Positions 22,854 through 30,424 of a stretch of DNA of 64,000 bases are shown here, piece after piece. Positions within the stretch are counted from its first letter, which is position 1, and each line of letters starts with the position of its first letter. The position numbers were made by a program, and so were the translations under genes. Below the pieces are notes generated by a model. It did no database searches. It was not told the DNA's origin and was given only the letters and a program-made list of their open reading frames with translations. This stretch comes from Lentzea sp033794685 (lineage in GTDB: Bacteria > Actinomycetota > Actinomycetes > Mycobacteriales > Pseudonocardiaceae), in NCBI GenBank assembly GCA_033794685.1, contig JARAYZ010000001.1; one strand, given 5' to 3'.

Positions 22854-23570
22854 CGCGACGCCCAGGCCGAACGCGACGAAGTCGAGCAGGGAGTGCACGT
22901 CGTTGACCTCGACGGCGACGTGCCGCTCGACACCTGCCGCGGCCAGCGTGCGGTCGACCTCGTCGCGCGTGCCCCAGTCGGCGTTGAAGTCGACGAACGG
23001 CTGCCCGGCGAGTTCGGCGAGCTCGATGCTTTCTCTTGCGGCGAAAGGGCTTCCCGGCGCGCACGCGAGCACGAGCGGCTCACTGGCCAAGGTGGACACC
23101 CGGAGGTCGTCCGCGATCTTCCGCTGACGCGTGACGAACGCGAGGTCGAGGCGGCCGGCCCTGACCTCCTCGACCAGCTCGGCGTTGCCGGACTGGCGCA
23201 TCCTGATCTCCACGCCGGGGTGCAGCTCGTGGAACCGCGACAGCACCGCGGGCAGGTGCACGACGTGCAGGCACTGCAGGCTGCCGACGGACAACGTGCC
23301 GCGCAGCAGTCCCTGAACCGCGGCGACCGCGTCCTTGGCCGAGGAGATTACGTTCAACGCGCGACGTGCCTCGGGCAGCAGCGCGCGTCCGGCCTGGGTC
23401 AGCTCGACCTGGCGGGTCGTGCGCAGGAACAGCGGCGCGCCCAGCTCGACCTCCAGCGCGCGGATCGACGCCGAGAGCCCCGACTGGGCGACGTGCAGGC
23501 GGCGCGCTGCCCTGGTGAAGTGGGACTCCTCGGCGACCGCGAGGAAGTGCTCCAGCTGTCTGAGTTCCAC
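22677..23570 (-). CDS. LysR family transcriptional regulator
   Basis: 297-aa regulator. The N-terminal winged helix-turn-helix is clear (LRQLEHFLAVAEESHFTRAARRLHVAQSGLSASIRALE), followed by a LysR substrate-binding domain of full length (about 90-290, with LSVGSLQCLHVVHLPAVLSRF and a late FVGLRGDVPGAETVVV strand). It is divergent from the aldo-keto reductase at 23649 with a 78-base gap, the usual layout for a LysR regulator and its target. The ligand is unknown. Its 3' end overlaps the membrane protein on the other strand. Confidence 0.9.
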   Translation of the reverse strand: MELRQLEHFLAVAEESHFTRAARRLHVAQSGLSASIRALEVELGAPLFLRTTRQVELTQAGRALLPEARRALNVISSAKDAVAAVQGLLRGTLSVGSLQCLHVVHLPAVLSRFHELHPGVEIRMRQSGNAELVEEVRAGRLDLAFVTRQRKIADDLRVSTLASEPLVLACAPGSPFAARESIELAELAGQPFVDFNADWGTRDEVDRTLAAAGVERHVAVEVNDVHSLLDFVAFGLGVALVPQSFALKTDRAQFVGLRGDVPGAETVVVTANTVGAAASVLLDMVLEARSGRLRVAG

Positions 23571-23594
23571 GATTCATCACCTGCGGTGCTCAAT

Positions 23595-23607
23595 GAGATC
23601 AGTTCTC
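23595..23607. promoter_or_regulatory. Dyad in LysR/aldo-keto reductase intergenic region
   Basis: GAGA-N5-TCTC (GAGATCAGTTCTC) lies in the 78-base gap between the divergent LysR and reductase starts. Short interrupted dyads of this kind are typical LysR recognition sequences. The assignment rests on position and symmetry only. Confidence 0.35.
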
Positions 23608-23648
23608 TGCGTTGGACAGCTTAATCGTCAGGGTCCAGAGTGGAGTGC

Positions 23649-24488
23649 ATGCAGAAGCGTCGTATCGGAGAAGTGGAAGTCAGCGCCATCGGCCTGGGCG
23701 GCATGCCCATCTCCGTGCAGGGGAGGCCGGACCGGGAGCAGGCGGTCGAGACCATCCACGCCGCGCTGGACGCGGGCGTGACGTTCATCGACACCGCCGA
23801 CGCCTACTCGCTCGACGACACCGACTTCGGCCACAACGAGCTGCTCATCGCCGAAGGGCTGCGCGGCCGTTCCGAAGAGGTGTTCGTGGCGACCAAGGGC
23901 GGCCACACGCGCGTGCCAGGCGGCGGCTGGGATCTCGACGGACGGCCGGAGTACCTGCTCAAGGCCGTCGACGGGTCGTTGCAGCGGCTCGGGGTCGACC
24001 AGATCTTCCTGTACCAGTTCCACCGGCCGGACCCGAAGACGCCGATCGCGGAGTCGGTCGGTGCCCTGAAGGAACTGCTGGACAACGGCAAGATCCGCTA
24101 CGCGGGCGTCTCGAACTTCAACCCGGACGAGATCGTGCAGGCCAACGAGATCCTCGGCGGACGGCTCGCGGCGGTGCAGAACCAGTTCTCACCGGTGTTC
24201 CGGTCGAGCGAACCCGAGTTGGAGCTGTGCGCGAAGCTCGGCATCGCGTTCCTGCCGTGGAGCCCGTTCGGCGGCATCGGCAAGGCGGGCGCGCTGAGCG
24301 GTCCGTTCAAGGAGGTCGGTGACGCCCACGGCGTGAGCGCTCACCAGGTCTGCCTCGCGTGGATGCTCGCGAAGTCCGAAGTGGTAGTCCCCATTCCGGG
24401 TGCTTCTCGACCGGCGAGCATCCAGGATTCGGCCTCGGCCACCCACCTGGAGTTGTCCGCAGAGGAGCTGTCCCGCCTGGACGGGTGA
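23649..24488 (+). CDS. Aldo/keto reductase
   Basis: 279-aa NADP-dependent oxidoreductase of the aldo/keto reductase superfamily. Signatures: IGLGGMPIS, TFIDTADAYSL with the catalytic Asp and Tyr, EVFVATKGGHTRV with the catalytic Lys, LYQFHRPDPKTPI, IRYAGVSNFN and VVPIPGASRPASI for NADP phosphate binding. The physiological carbonyl substrate is not predictable. ATG 23649 follows a GTGGAG; a GTG nine bases upstream is an alternative. Probably controlled by the divergent LysR regulator. Confidence 0.85.
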   Translation: MQKRRIGEVEVSAIGLGGMPISVQGRPDREQAVETIHAALDAGVTFIDTADAYSLDDTDFGHNELLIAEGLRGRSEEVFVATKGGHTRVPGGGWDLDGRPEYLLKAVDGSLQRLGVDQIFLYQFHRPDPKTPIAESVGALKELLDNGKIRYAGVSNFNPDEIVQANEILGGRLAAVQNQFSPVFRSSEPELELCAKLGIAFLPWSPFGGIGKAGALSGPFKEVGDAHGVSAHQVCLAWMLAKSEVVVPIPGASRPASIQDSASATHLELSAEELSRLDG

Positions 24489-24502
24489 CCCCGGTAGCAA
24501 AT

Positions 24503-24519
24503 TGCGACAAATGGTCGCA
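24503..24519. promoter_or_regulatory. Perfect dyad upstream of GH25 lysozyme gene
   Basis: TGCGAC-AAATG-GTCGCA: 6-bp perfect arms with a 5-base centre, 11 bases before the lysozyme ATG and 14 bases after the reductase stop. Position fits an operator for the lysozyme gene or a weak hairpin after the reductase; no T-tract follows. Confidence 0.4.
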
Positions 24520-24530
24520 CGATCTACTCC

Positions 24531-25325
24531 ATGCGGACCTTGATCAGCATCGTGGCGATCGTCGCCGGCATGACGCCGGCACCCGCGTCCGCGGCGCCCT
24601 TGCCCGAGGGCTCCGCGGACCACACCGCGGGATCCCAGATCCTCAAACACGAAGGCCCGGGTGACCTTCGTTCGGCTGCGGAGTCACCGCCCACCGAGGG
24701 CAAGGTCCCCGGCATGGACGTGAGCAGCCACCAGGGCGACGTCGACTGGAAGTCCTCTTGGAACAAAGGCGCCCGGTTCACCTACGTCAAGGCGACCGAG
24801 GGCGTCCACTACCGGAACCCGAAGTTCACGCAGCAGTACAACGGTTCCCTGAACGTCGGCATGATCCGCGGCGCGTACCACTTCGCGCTGCCCGACCGCG
24901 CCAACGGCGTGCAGCAGGCGAACTTCTTCGTCGAGAACGGTGGCGGTTGGTCGCCCGACGGCAAGACGCTGCCGCCCGCGCTCGACATGGAGTACAACCC
25001 GTACGGCGACACTTGTTACAACATGAACCAGACCGCGATGACGGCGTGGGTCAAGGAGTTCAGCGACACGGTGTTCGCGCGCACCAAGCGTTATCCGGCG
25101 ATCTACACGTCCACGAGCTGGTGGAACAAGTGCGTCGGCGGCTCGGTGAAGTTCGGTGACGACAACCCGCTGTGGATCGCGCACTACAACTCGAAGCTCG
25201 GCGCGTTGCCGATGGGCTTCACGTTCCACACGATCTGGCAGTGGCAGGCGGACGGGCTCTTCCCCGGCGACCAGAACCTGTTCAACGGCAGGTTCGAGCA
25301 GCTCCAGCGGATCGCCGCGAGCTGA
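24531..25325 (+). CDS. Secreted GH25 lysozyme (muramidase)
   Basis: 264-aa exported N-acetylmuramidase that would cleave the glycan strand of peptidoglycan. Signal peptide MRTLISIVAIVAG with cleavage near ASA-APL, a 40-residue linker, then a GH25 catalytic domain: GMDVSSHQGDVDW with the first catalytic Asp, ARFTYVKATEG, GAYHFALP, ALDMEYN with the DxE pair, PAIYTSTSWWNKC, and TIWQWQADG at the end. Single-domain, with no wall-binding module after the catalytic domain. The stop codon is the first three bases of a strong hairpin. Confidence 0.9.
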   Translation: MRTLISIVAIVAGMTPAPASAAPLPEGSADHTAGSQILKHEGPGDLRSAAESPPTEGKVPGMDVSSHQGDVDWKSSWNKGARFTYVKATEGVHYRNPKFTQQYNGSLNVGMIRGAYHFALPDRANGVQQANFFVENGGGWSPDGKTLPPALDMEYNPYGDTCYNMNQTAMTAWVKEFSDTVFARTKRYPAIYTSTSWWNKCVGGSVKFGDDNPLWIAHYNSKLGALPMGFTFHTIWQWQADGLFPGDQNLFNGRFEQLQRIAAS

Positions 25326-25353
25326 GGACGGCCCCGGTCCGGGGCCGTCCTCA
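25323..25353. terminator. Strong bidirectional hairpin between convergent genes
   Basis: A perfect 15-bp inverted repeat (TGAGGACGGCCCCGG, one T, then its complement), so in practice a 14-bp stem with a 3-base turn. It lies between the convergent lysozyme and purL genes and begins with the lysozyme stop codon; purL stops 6 bases beyond. There is no long T-tract, as is usual for high-GC actinobacterial terminators. Confidence 0.8.
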
Positions 25354-25358
25354 CCCGT

Positions 25359-27620
25359 CTAGTCGAACAGTGCCGGGAGGGTGCCCTCCCAGGCCTCGCG
25401 CAGCTCGTCGAGCGGGAGTTCGCCGAGGCCCTGGATCTCCAGGGCGTTCGACTCCGGGTCGACGACGCCGACCTTGCGCCACGGCAGCCTGCGCGCGGTG
25501 CACATGTCGGTGAAGCGCTGCTCCTCGGTGCGCGGGACGGCGACCAGCACGCGGCCGGCCGACTCGCTGAACAGCGCGGTGAACAGGTCGCCCTCGAGGA
25601 AGACCCGTGCACCCACCTCGCCGATCAGGCAGGTCTCGACCAGCGTCTGGGCCAGGCCGCCCTCGGAGAGGTCGTGCGCGGCGGAGACCATGCCGTCGCG
25701 GGAGCCCGCCACGAGGACCTGGCTGAGCAGCTTCTCTCGCTGGAGGTCGGCCTTGGGCGGCAGTCCGCCCAGGTGGCCGTGGACGTGGTGGGCCCACTCC
25801 GATCCGCCGAACTCGTCGTGCGTCTCGCCGAGCAGCAGCAGCGTTTCGCCGGCTTCGGCCCCGATGCCGGTGGGGATGCGGCGCCGCACGTCGTCGATGA
25901 CACCGAGCACGCCCACGACCGGCGTCGGCAGGATCGCCGTGGAGCCGGTCTGGTTGTAGAAGCTGACGTTGCCGCCGGTCACCGGGATGCCGAGCTCCGC
26001 GCAGCCGTCCGCGAGGCCCTTCACGGCCTGTTCGAACTGCCACATGACCGCCGGATCCTCCGGCGAGCCGAAGTTGAGGCAGTTCGTGACGGCGACCGGG
26101 GTAGCACCGGTGGCACTGACGTTGCGGTAGGCCTCGGCCAGTGCCAGCTTCGCGCCCTCGTACGGGTCGAGCTTGGTGTAGCGGCCGTTGCAGTCCGTGG
26201 ACAGCGCCACACCGCGGCCGGTCTCCTCGTCGATGCGGATCATGCCGCCGTCGCTGGGCTGCGCCAGGACCGTGCCGCCGCGGACGTACCGGTCGTACTG
26301 CTGCGTGACCCACTTCCTGGAGGCCAGGTTGGGGCTGGCGGCCATGGTCTTGATCAGCTGGAGCAGGTCGTCCGGCCTGGGCAGGCCGTCCGGCGTGTTC
26401 GCCTGCAGTTCGTCCTGGTCCGCGGGGCGCTGGATCGGCCTGTTGTACACCGGGCCCTCGTGCGCGACCGTGCGCGGAGGCACGTCGACGACGACCTCGT
26501 CGTGGTAGGTGATGACCAGGCGGTCGCCTTCCGTCACCTCACCGATCTCGGTGGCGATGACGTCCCACTTCGCGCAGACCTCCATGAACGCCTCGACGTC
26601 GGCCGGCTCGACCACCGCGCACATGCGTTCCTGGGACTCGCTCGAGAGGATCTCGGCCGGGGTCATCCCGGTGGCCCTGAGCGGCACGCGGTCCAGGTAG
26701 ACGTGCATGCCGCCGTCACCGGCAGAGGCCAGCTCGCTCGTCGCGCAGGACAGCCCCGCGCCGCCGAGGTCCTGGATGCCGACGACGACGCCCTTCTCGA
26801 AGAGCTCCAGCGAGCACTCGATCAGCACCTTCTCGGTGAACGGGTCGCCGACCTGCACGCTCGGAAGCTTCTTGCGCTTGGCGGTGCCGGTTCCGGAGTC
26901 GTCGAACGTCTCGCTGGCGAGAACGCTGACGCCGCCGATGCCGTCGAGGCCGGTGCGCGCGCCGTAGAGGATGACCTTGTTGCCGGTGCCGCTCGCGTGC
27001 GCGAGGTGCAGGTCCTCGGTGCGCATCGCACCGACGCACAGCGCGTTGATCAGCGGGTTGCCCTGGTAGGACTCGTCGAACACGACCTCGCCGCCGATGT
27101 TCGGCAGACCGAGGCAGTTCCCGTAGCCGCCGACCCCCGCGACGATCCCGGGCAGCACGCGCTTCGTGTCGTCCGCGTCCGGCCTGCCGAACCTCAGCGG
27201 GTCCATGACCGCGAGCGGCCGCGCGCCCATCGCGAGGATGTCCCGGACGATGCCGCCCACGCCCGTCGCGGCGCCCTGGTAGGGCTCGACGTACGACGGG
27301 TGGTTGTGGCTCTCGACCTTGAACGTGACGGCCCAGCCGTCCCCGATGTCCACGACGCCGGCGTTCTCGCCGATGCCCGCGAGCATCTTGGCGCGCATCT
27401 CGTCGGTCGTGGTGTCGCCGAAGTACTTCAGGTGCACCTTGGACGACTTGTAGGAGCAGTGCTCGCTCCACATGACCGAGTACATCGCCAGTTCGGCGTC
27501 GGTGGGGCGGCGCTTCAGGATCTCCTTGATGCGCGCGTACTCGTCGTCCTTGAGGCCCAGCTCCCGGTAGGGCTGCTCCTGCTCGGGTGTCGCCTCGGCG
27601 TTCTTGACGGTGTCGATCAC
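25359..27620 (-). CDS. purL: Phosphoribosylformylglycinamidine synthase, large subunit
   Basis: 753-aa small-type PurL, the ATP-dependent synthase subunit that works with PurQ and PurS to convert FGAR to FGAM. The length is that of the three-subunit form, not the 1300-aa fused enzyme. Signatures: ELAMYSVMWSEHCSYKSSK with the catalytic His, FKVESHNHPSYVEP, GATGVGGIVRDI, GGAGLSCATSELA, and LNFGSPEDP plus GNVSFYNQ in the second half. GTG 27620 overlaps the purQ stop (GTGA). The reading frame extends far upstream inside purQ but without family similarity. Confidence 0.95.
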   Translation of the reverse strand: MIDTVKNAEATPEQEQPYRELGLKDDEYARIKEILKRRPTDAELAMYSVMWSEHCSYKSSKVHLKYFGDTTTDEMRAKMLAGIGENAGVVDIGDGWAVTFKVESHNHPSYVEPYQGAATGVGGIVRDILAMGARPLAVMDPLRFGRPDADDTKRVLPGIVAGVGGYGNCLGLPNIGGEVVFDESYQGNPLINALCVGAMRTEDLHLAHASGTGNKVILYGARTGLDGIGGVSVLASETFDDSGTGTAKRKKLPSVQVGDPFTEKVLIECSLELFEKGVVVGIQDLGGAGLSCATSELASAGDGGMHVYLDRVPLRATGMTPAEILSSESQERMCAVVEPADVEAFMEVCAKWDVIATEIGEVTEGDRLVITYHDEVVVDVPPRTVAHEGPVYNRPIQRPADQDELQANTPDGLPRPDDLLQLIKTMAASPNLASRKWVTQQYDRYVRGGTVLAQPSDGGMIRIDEETGRGVALSTDCNGRYTKLDPYEGAKLALAEAYRNVSATGATPVAVTNCLNFGSPEDPAVMWQFEQAVKGLADGCAELGIPVTGGNVSFYNQTGSTAILPTPVVGVLGVIDDVRRRIPTGIGAEAGETLLLLGETHDEFGGSEWAHHVHGHLGGLPPKADLQREKLLSQVLVAGSRDGMVSAAHDLSEGGLAQTLVETCLIGEVGARVFLEGDLFTALFSESAGRVLVAVPRTEEQRFTDMCTARRLPWRKVGVVDPESNALEIQGLGELPLDELREAWEGTLPALFD

Positions 27621-28288
27621 GCGTTCACCACCGTGTCGAGCAGGGACAGGAACATGCCCAGTCCGTCGTCCGTGGGGCCGGTGAGCGCGTCGATGGCGTG
27701 CTCGGGGTGCGGCATGAGGCCGACGACGTTGCCCCTGGCGTTGGTGATGCCGGCGATGTTGTTGCGACTGCCGTTGGGGTTCTCGCCGACGTACCGGAAG
27801 ACGACCCTTTGGTTGTCCTCCAGCTCTTTCAGCGTGTCCTCGTCGGCCTGGTAACCGCCCTCGCCGGACTTCAGCGGTACGAGGATCTCGGCGTTCAGGT
27901 CGTACCGGCCGGTCCACGCGGTGCTGGTGTTCTCGACCTTGAGCCACTGGTCGCGGCACACGAAGTGCAGCTTGTGGTTGCGGGTCAGCGCACCGGGCAG
28001 CAGGTGGGCCTCGGCGAGGATCTGGAAACCGTTGCAGATGCCGAGAACAGGCATCCCCTTGTTCGCGGCCTCGATCACTTCCTGCATGACGGGCGCGAAC
28101 CGCGCGATGGCGCCGCACCGCAGATAGTCGCCGTACGAGAACCCACCGGGCACGATGACCGCGTCGACGCCCTTGAGGTCGTGATCACCGTGCCAGAGCG
28201 GCACGGCCTCCCCGTCGGCGTACCTGACGGCCCGCTGCGCGTCGACGTCGTCGAGGGTGCCGGGGAAGGTGATGACACCGACCCTCAT
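27617..28288 (-). CDS. purQ: FGAM synthase glutaminase subunit
   Basis: 223-aa class I glutamine amidotransferase that supplies ammonia to PurL. N-terminal MRVGVITFPGTLDD, VIVPGGFSYGDYLRCG, the nucleophilic Cys in VLGICNGFQIL and the His-Glu pair in GLMPHPEHA are all present. Overlaps purS by ATGA and purL by GTGA, so the three subunits are translationally coupled in the order S-Q-L. Confidence 0.95.
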   Translation of the reverse strand: MRVGVITFPGTLDDVDAQRAVRYADGEAVPLWHGDHDLKGVDAVIVPGGFSYGDYLRCGAIARFAPVMQEVIEAANKGMPVLGICNGFQILAEAHLLPGALTRNHKLHFVCRDQWLKVENTSTAWTGRYDLNAEILVPLKSGEGGYQADEDTLKELEDNQRVVFRYVGENPNGSRNNIAGITNARGNVVGLMPHPEHAIDALTGPTDDGLGMFLSLLDTVVNA

Positions 28289-28524
28289 GCCTCGACCCTG
28301 CGCACGGTCCAGTCCTCGATCACGGGATTCGCGAGGAAGGTCTCGGCGATCTTGGCGAGCGTGGCGTCGTCGACGTCGTCGGCGACCTCCAGCTCGAAGT
28401 GCTTGCCCTGACGGACGGCGGTGATGCCGTCGAAGCCGAGACGAGGCAGCGCGTTCGCCACCGCCTGGCCTTGGGGGTCGAGGATTTCGGGCTTCGGCAT
28501 GACGTCGACGACGACTCGGGCCAC
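28285..28524 (-). CDS. purS: FGAM synthase subunit PurS
   Basis: 79-aa PurS, the small dimeric subunit needed to assemble PurL and PurQ and to pass ammonia between them. Typical sequence: ARVVVDVMPKPEILDPQGQAV at the start and NPVIEDWTV near the end. GTG start with GGGAG 9 bases upstream; that ribosome binding site lies in one arm of a leader inverted repeat. First gene of the purSQL operon. Confidence 0.92.
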   Translation of the reverse strand: MARVVVDVMPKPEILDPQGQAVANALPRLGFDGITAVRQGKHFELEVADDVDDATLAKIAETFLANPVIEDWTVRRVEA

Positions 28525-28532
28525 GACAGACT

Positions 28533-28570
28533 GCTCCCGGGTTTGGAGGGGCTGGCGGTACCTCGGGAGC
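28533..28570 (-). promoter_or_regulatory. Inverted repeat in purS leader covering the ribosome binding site
   Basis: GCTCCCG (28533-28539) and CGGGAGC (28564-28570) form 7-bp perfect arms around a 24-base loop. On the transcript the arm nearer purS contains its GGGAG Shine-Dalgarno, so pairing would hide it. Further upstream is ACACGTGT (28600-28607), an 8-bp palindrome that could be a regulator site. Confidence 0.4.
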
Positions 28571-28709
28571 CTATCTGACCTGTGCGTTCATCCTCCCGAC
28601 ACGTGTTCGGGGGCACAGCGGGGGTGGTCCACCTTCGGGTGAACGAGCTTGCCTCGGCGGGACCGTTTGGTAGAGTGGTGTCAGCCGAGGCCCGTAAGCC
28701 AAGGAAGTG

Positions 28710-28745
28710 TACCCAGCCCACGTCCGGACGGTCGACGGCTGGGTA
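28710..28745. terminator. Hairpin downstream of DUF3800-like gene
   Basis: TACCCAGCC and GGCTGGGTA form a 9-bp stem with an 18-base loop that itself contains the palindrome CGTCCGGACG. It starts 10 bases after the stop codon of the minus-strand gene at 28755 and stands between that gene and the purS promoter region. No T-tract, so its terminator role is inferred from position. Confidence 0.5.
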
Positions 28746-28754
28746 TCGCGCTTT

Positions 28755-29363
28755 CTAGGGGTAGTCCAGGTCGACGATCGATTCGACGATGGGCATCACC
28801 CGCTCCCGCCACTCACCGCCGGAGCCATAGCACCAGGCCGCGAAGTCCGCGATCCACAGCAGTTCATCGTTGCTGCTGCGGCAGTGCTCGTAGACGAGGT
28901 TCGTGGACAACGCGACGTGGCCGAGAGCCGTACGGATCGTCAAGAGGTCGTGCTGGTCCCGTTGGGCACGTGAATCAAGCACGAGCCGATGAGCACCGGC
29001 CTCCAGCAGATCCTCGACGAGCCTCCTGATGCACGCTTGGCGCGCCGGCTCGTCACCCTGATCACAGCTGCGCTTGTACAGCCGAACGGAGACCCGCTCC
29101 TCCACCATCCGGGACGCGATCGCTTTGCGGCGACTGGGGGTCTCCTTCTTGCAGTGCAGCTCTTTCTGACCCGGCATGAGCAGACAGCGCAGGGCCTTGC
29201 GGAACTTGTGCAGCCGGCCGGGCGGCACCAAGGCCACCGCCAGCAGATACGTGTTGTTTCGCCGCGACTCGTCGACGAAGGCATGCAGACTCACGGAACG
29301 TCCATCGGCCAGTTCCGAACAACAGTTCACCAAGTCCAACTGATCGGGTCCGAACGACTTCAC
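28755..29363 (-). CDS. DUF3800-like protein
   Basis: 202-aa protein with the hallmarks of the DUF3800 family (RNase H-like fold): an early acidic strand SLHAFVDESRRNNTYLLAVALV and a late LLWIADFAAWCYGSGGEW helix, with Asp/Glu residues placed as in family members. It is unusually short and has a Cys/Arg-rich middle. DUF3800 proteins are widespread in accessory and defence-associated loci, but no mechanism is established. ATG 29363 has only weak AGG upstream; a later GTG (VSLHAFVDES) is possible. It has no obvious functional partner here. Confidence 0.6.
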   Translation of the reverse strand: MKSFGPDQLDLVNCCSELADGRSVSLHAFVDESRRNNTYLLAVALVPPGRLHKFRKALRCLLMPGQKELHCKKETPSRRKAIASRMVEERVSVRLYKRSCDQGDEPARQACIRRLVEDLLEAGAHRLVLDSRAQRDQHDLLTIRTALGHVALSTNLVYEHCRSSNDELLWIADFAAWCYGSGGEWRERVMPIVESIVDLDYP

Positions 29364-29443
29364 ATTGGACCTATTCCAACGAGCTATTTCGCCGAAAGCG
29401 AGACCGGTGGCAGCCGAGCCCGATCGGACGGATGCTGGGGATC

Positions 29444-30424
29444 ATGAAGATCCTCGTGCTCGGCGGAACCGTGTTCCTCAGCAAGGCCATCACGTCGGAG
29501 GCCGTCCGCCGCGGCCACGACGTGGTCTGCGCTGCCCGCGGTGCCTCCGGCGGGGTGCCAGAGGGCGCGCGTCTCATCAAGGTCGACCGGGACAAACCCG
29601 GTGCGTTCGACGCGTTGGCCGGCGAGCAGTTCGACTCGGTGATCGACGTGTCGAAGTACTCGGTGAACTGGGTGCGGGACGCGCTGGAGGCGTTCGGGGG
29701 GACTACGCCGCACTGGACGTTCGTGTCGAGCATCTCCGTCTACGCGGACCATGCGACCGGTAGTGACGAGTTGTTGCCGCCGCTGGAAGACGACCCTTCC
29801 GAGGAGTTCACCTCCGAGCGGTACGGCAGCGTCAAGGTGGCCAGCGAGAACGCCGTCCGCGAGGTGATGGCGAGCCGCGAGTTCATCGTCAGGGCCGGGC
29901 TCATCACCGGGCCGGACGACCCGAGCGACCGGTTCGGGTACTGGCCCGCGCGGATGTCGCAGGGTGGGCGCGTGGTCGTGCCGGACAGTCCTGACCTGGG
30001 GTTCCAGCACATCGATGCGCGTGATCTGGCTCAGTGGATCGTGTTCGCGGCCGAGGAGCGGGTCACCGGCACGTACGACTCGACCGGGCCCGTCATGCCG
30101 TTCCAGATGGCCATGGGGGAGATCGCCGGGGCGACGGCTCCGGCGGGGACGCAGCTCGTGTCGGTGCCGGAGAGCGTCCTCGAGGATCTTGGCGTCAACC
30201 CGTGGGCCGGGCCTCGGTCGCTGCCCCTGTGGTTGCCGGCGGCGTGGGCCAAGATGGTCGGCCGCGACGTCAGCAACGCGCTGGCGAACGGGCTGCGGGT
30301 CAGGCCGCTGGCCGAGACCGCGCTCGACTCGTTGGAGTACGAGCGCGGCCTCGGGGTGGACCGGGCCCGGAAGGCCGGGCTCACGGCAGCCGAAGAGCAG
30401 GAAATCCTTACAGCAGTGAGTTGA
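29444..30424 (+). CDS. NAD-dependent epimerase/dehydratase family protein
   Basis: 326-aa extended SDR-fold protein. Rossmann start MKILVLGGTVFLSKAI, a strand FDSVIDVSKYSVNWV, HWTFVSSISVYAD at the position of the catalytic Ser/Tyr region, YGSVKVASENAV with the YxxxK-like Tyr-Lys spacing (Y-G-S-V-K), and RAGLITGPDDPSDRFGYW. This matches the mycobacterial/actinobacterial reductase family annotated as epimerase or isoflavone-reductase-like. Substrate unknown. ATG 29444, 12 bases inside the longest frame, is chosen for its CTGGGGATC context and for the Rossmann strand. Confidence 0.8.
   Translation: MKILVLGGTVFLSKAITSEAVRRGHDVVCAARGASGGVPEGARLIKVDRDKPGAFDALAGEQFDSVIDVSKYSVNWVRDALEAFGGTTPHWTFVSSISVYADHATGSDELLPPLEDDPSEEFTSERYGSVKVASENAVREVMASREFIVRAGLITGPDDPSDRFGYWPARMSQGGRVVVPDSPDLGFQHIDARDLAQWIVFAAEERVTGTYDSTGPVMPFQMAMGEIAGATAPAGTQLVSVPESVLEDLGVNPWAGPRSLPLWLPAAWAKMVGRDVSNALANGLRVRPLAETALDSLEYERGLGVDRARKAGLTAAEEQEILTAVS

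Noticed and set aside
28650..28760. tRNA-like look (GGTAGAGTGG, paired arms)
   Set aside because: No acceptor stem, anticodon arm or T-arm consensus could be assembled; better explained as a hairpin.
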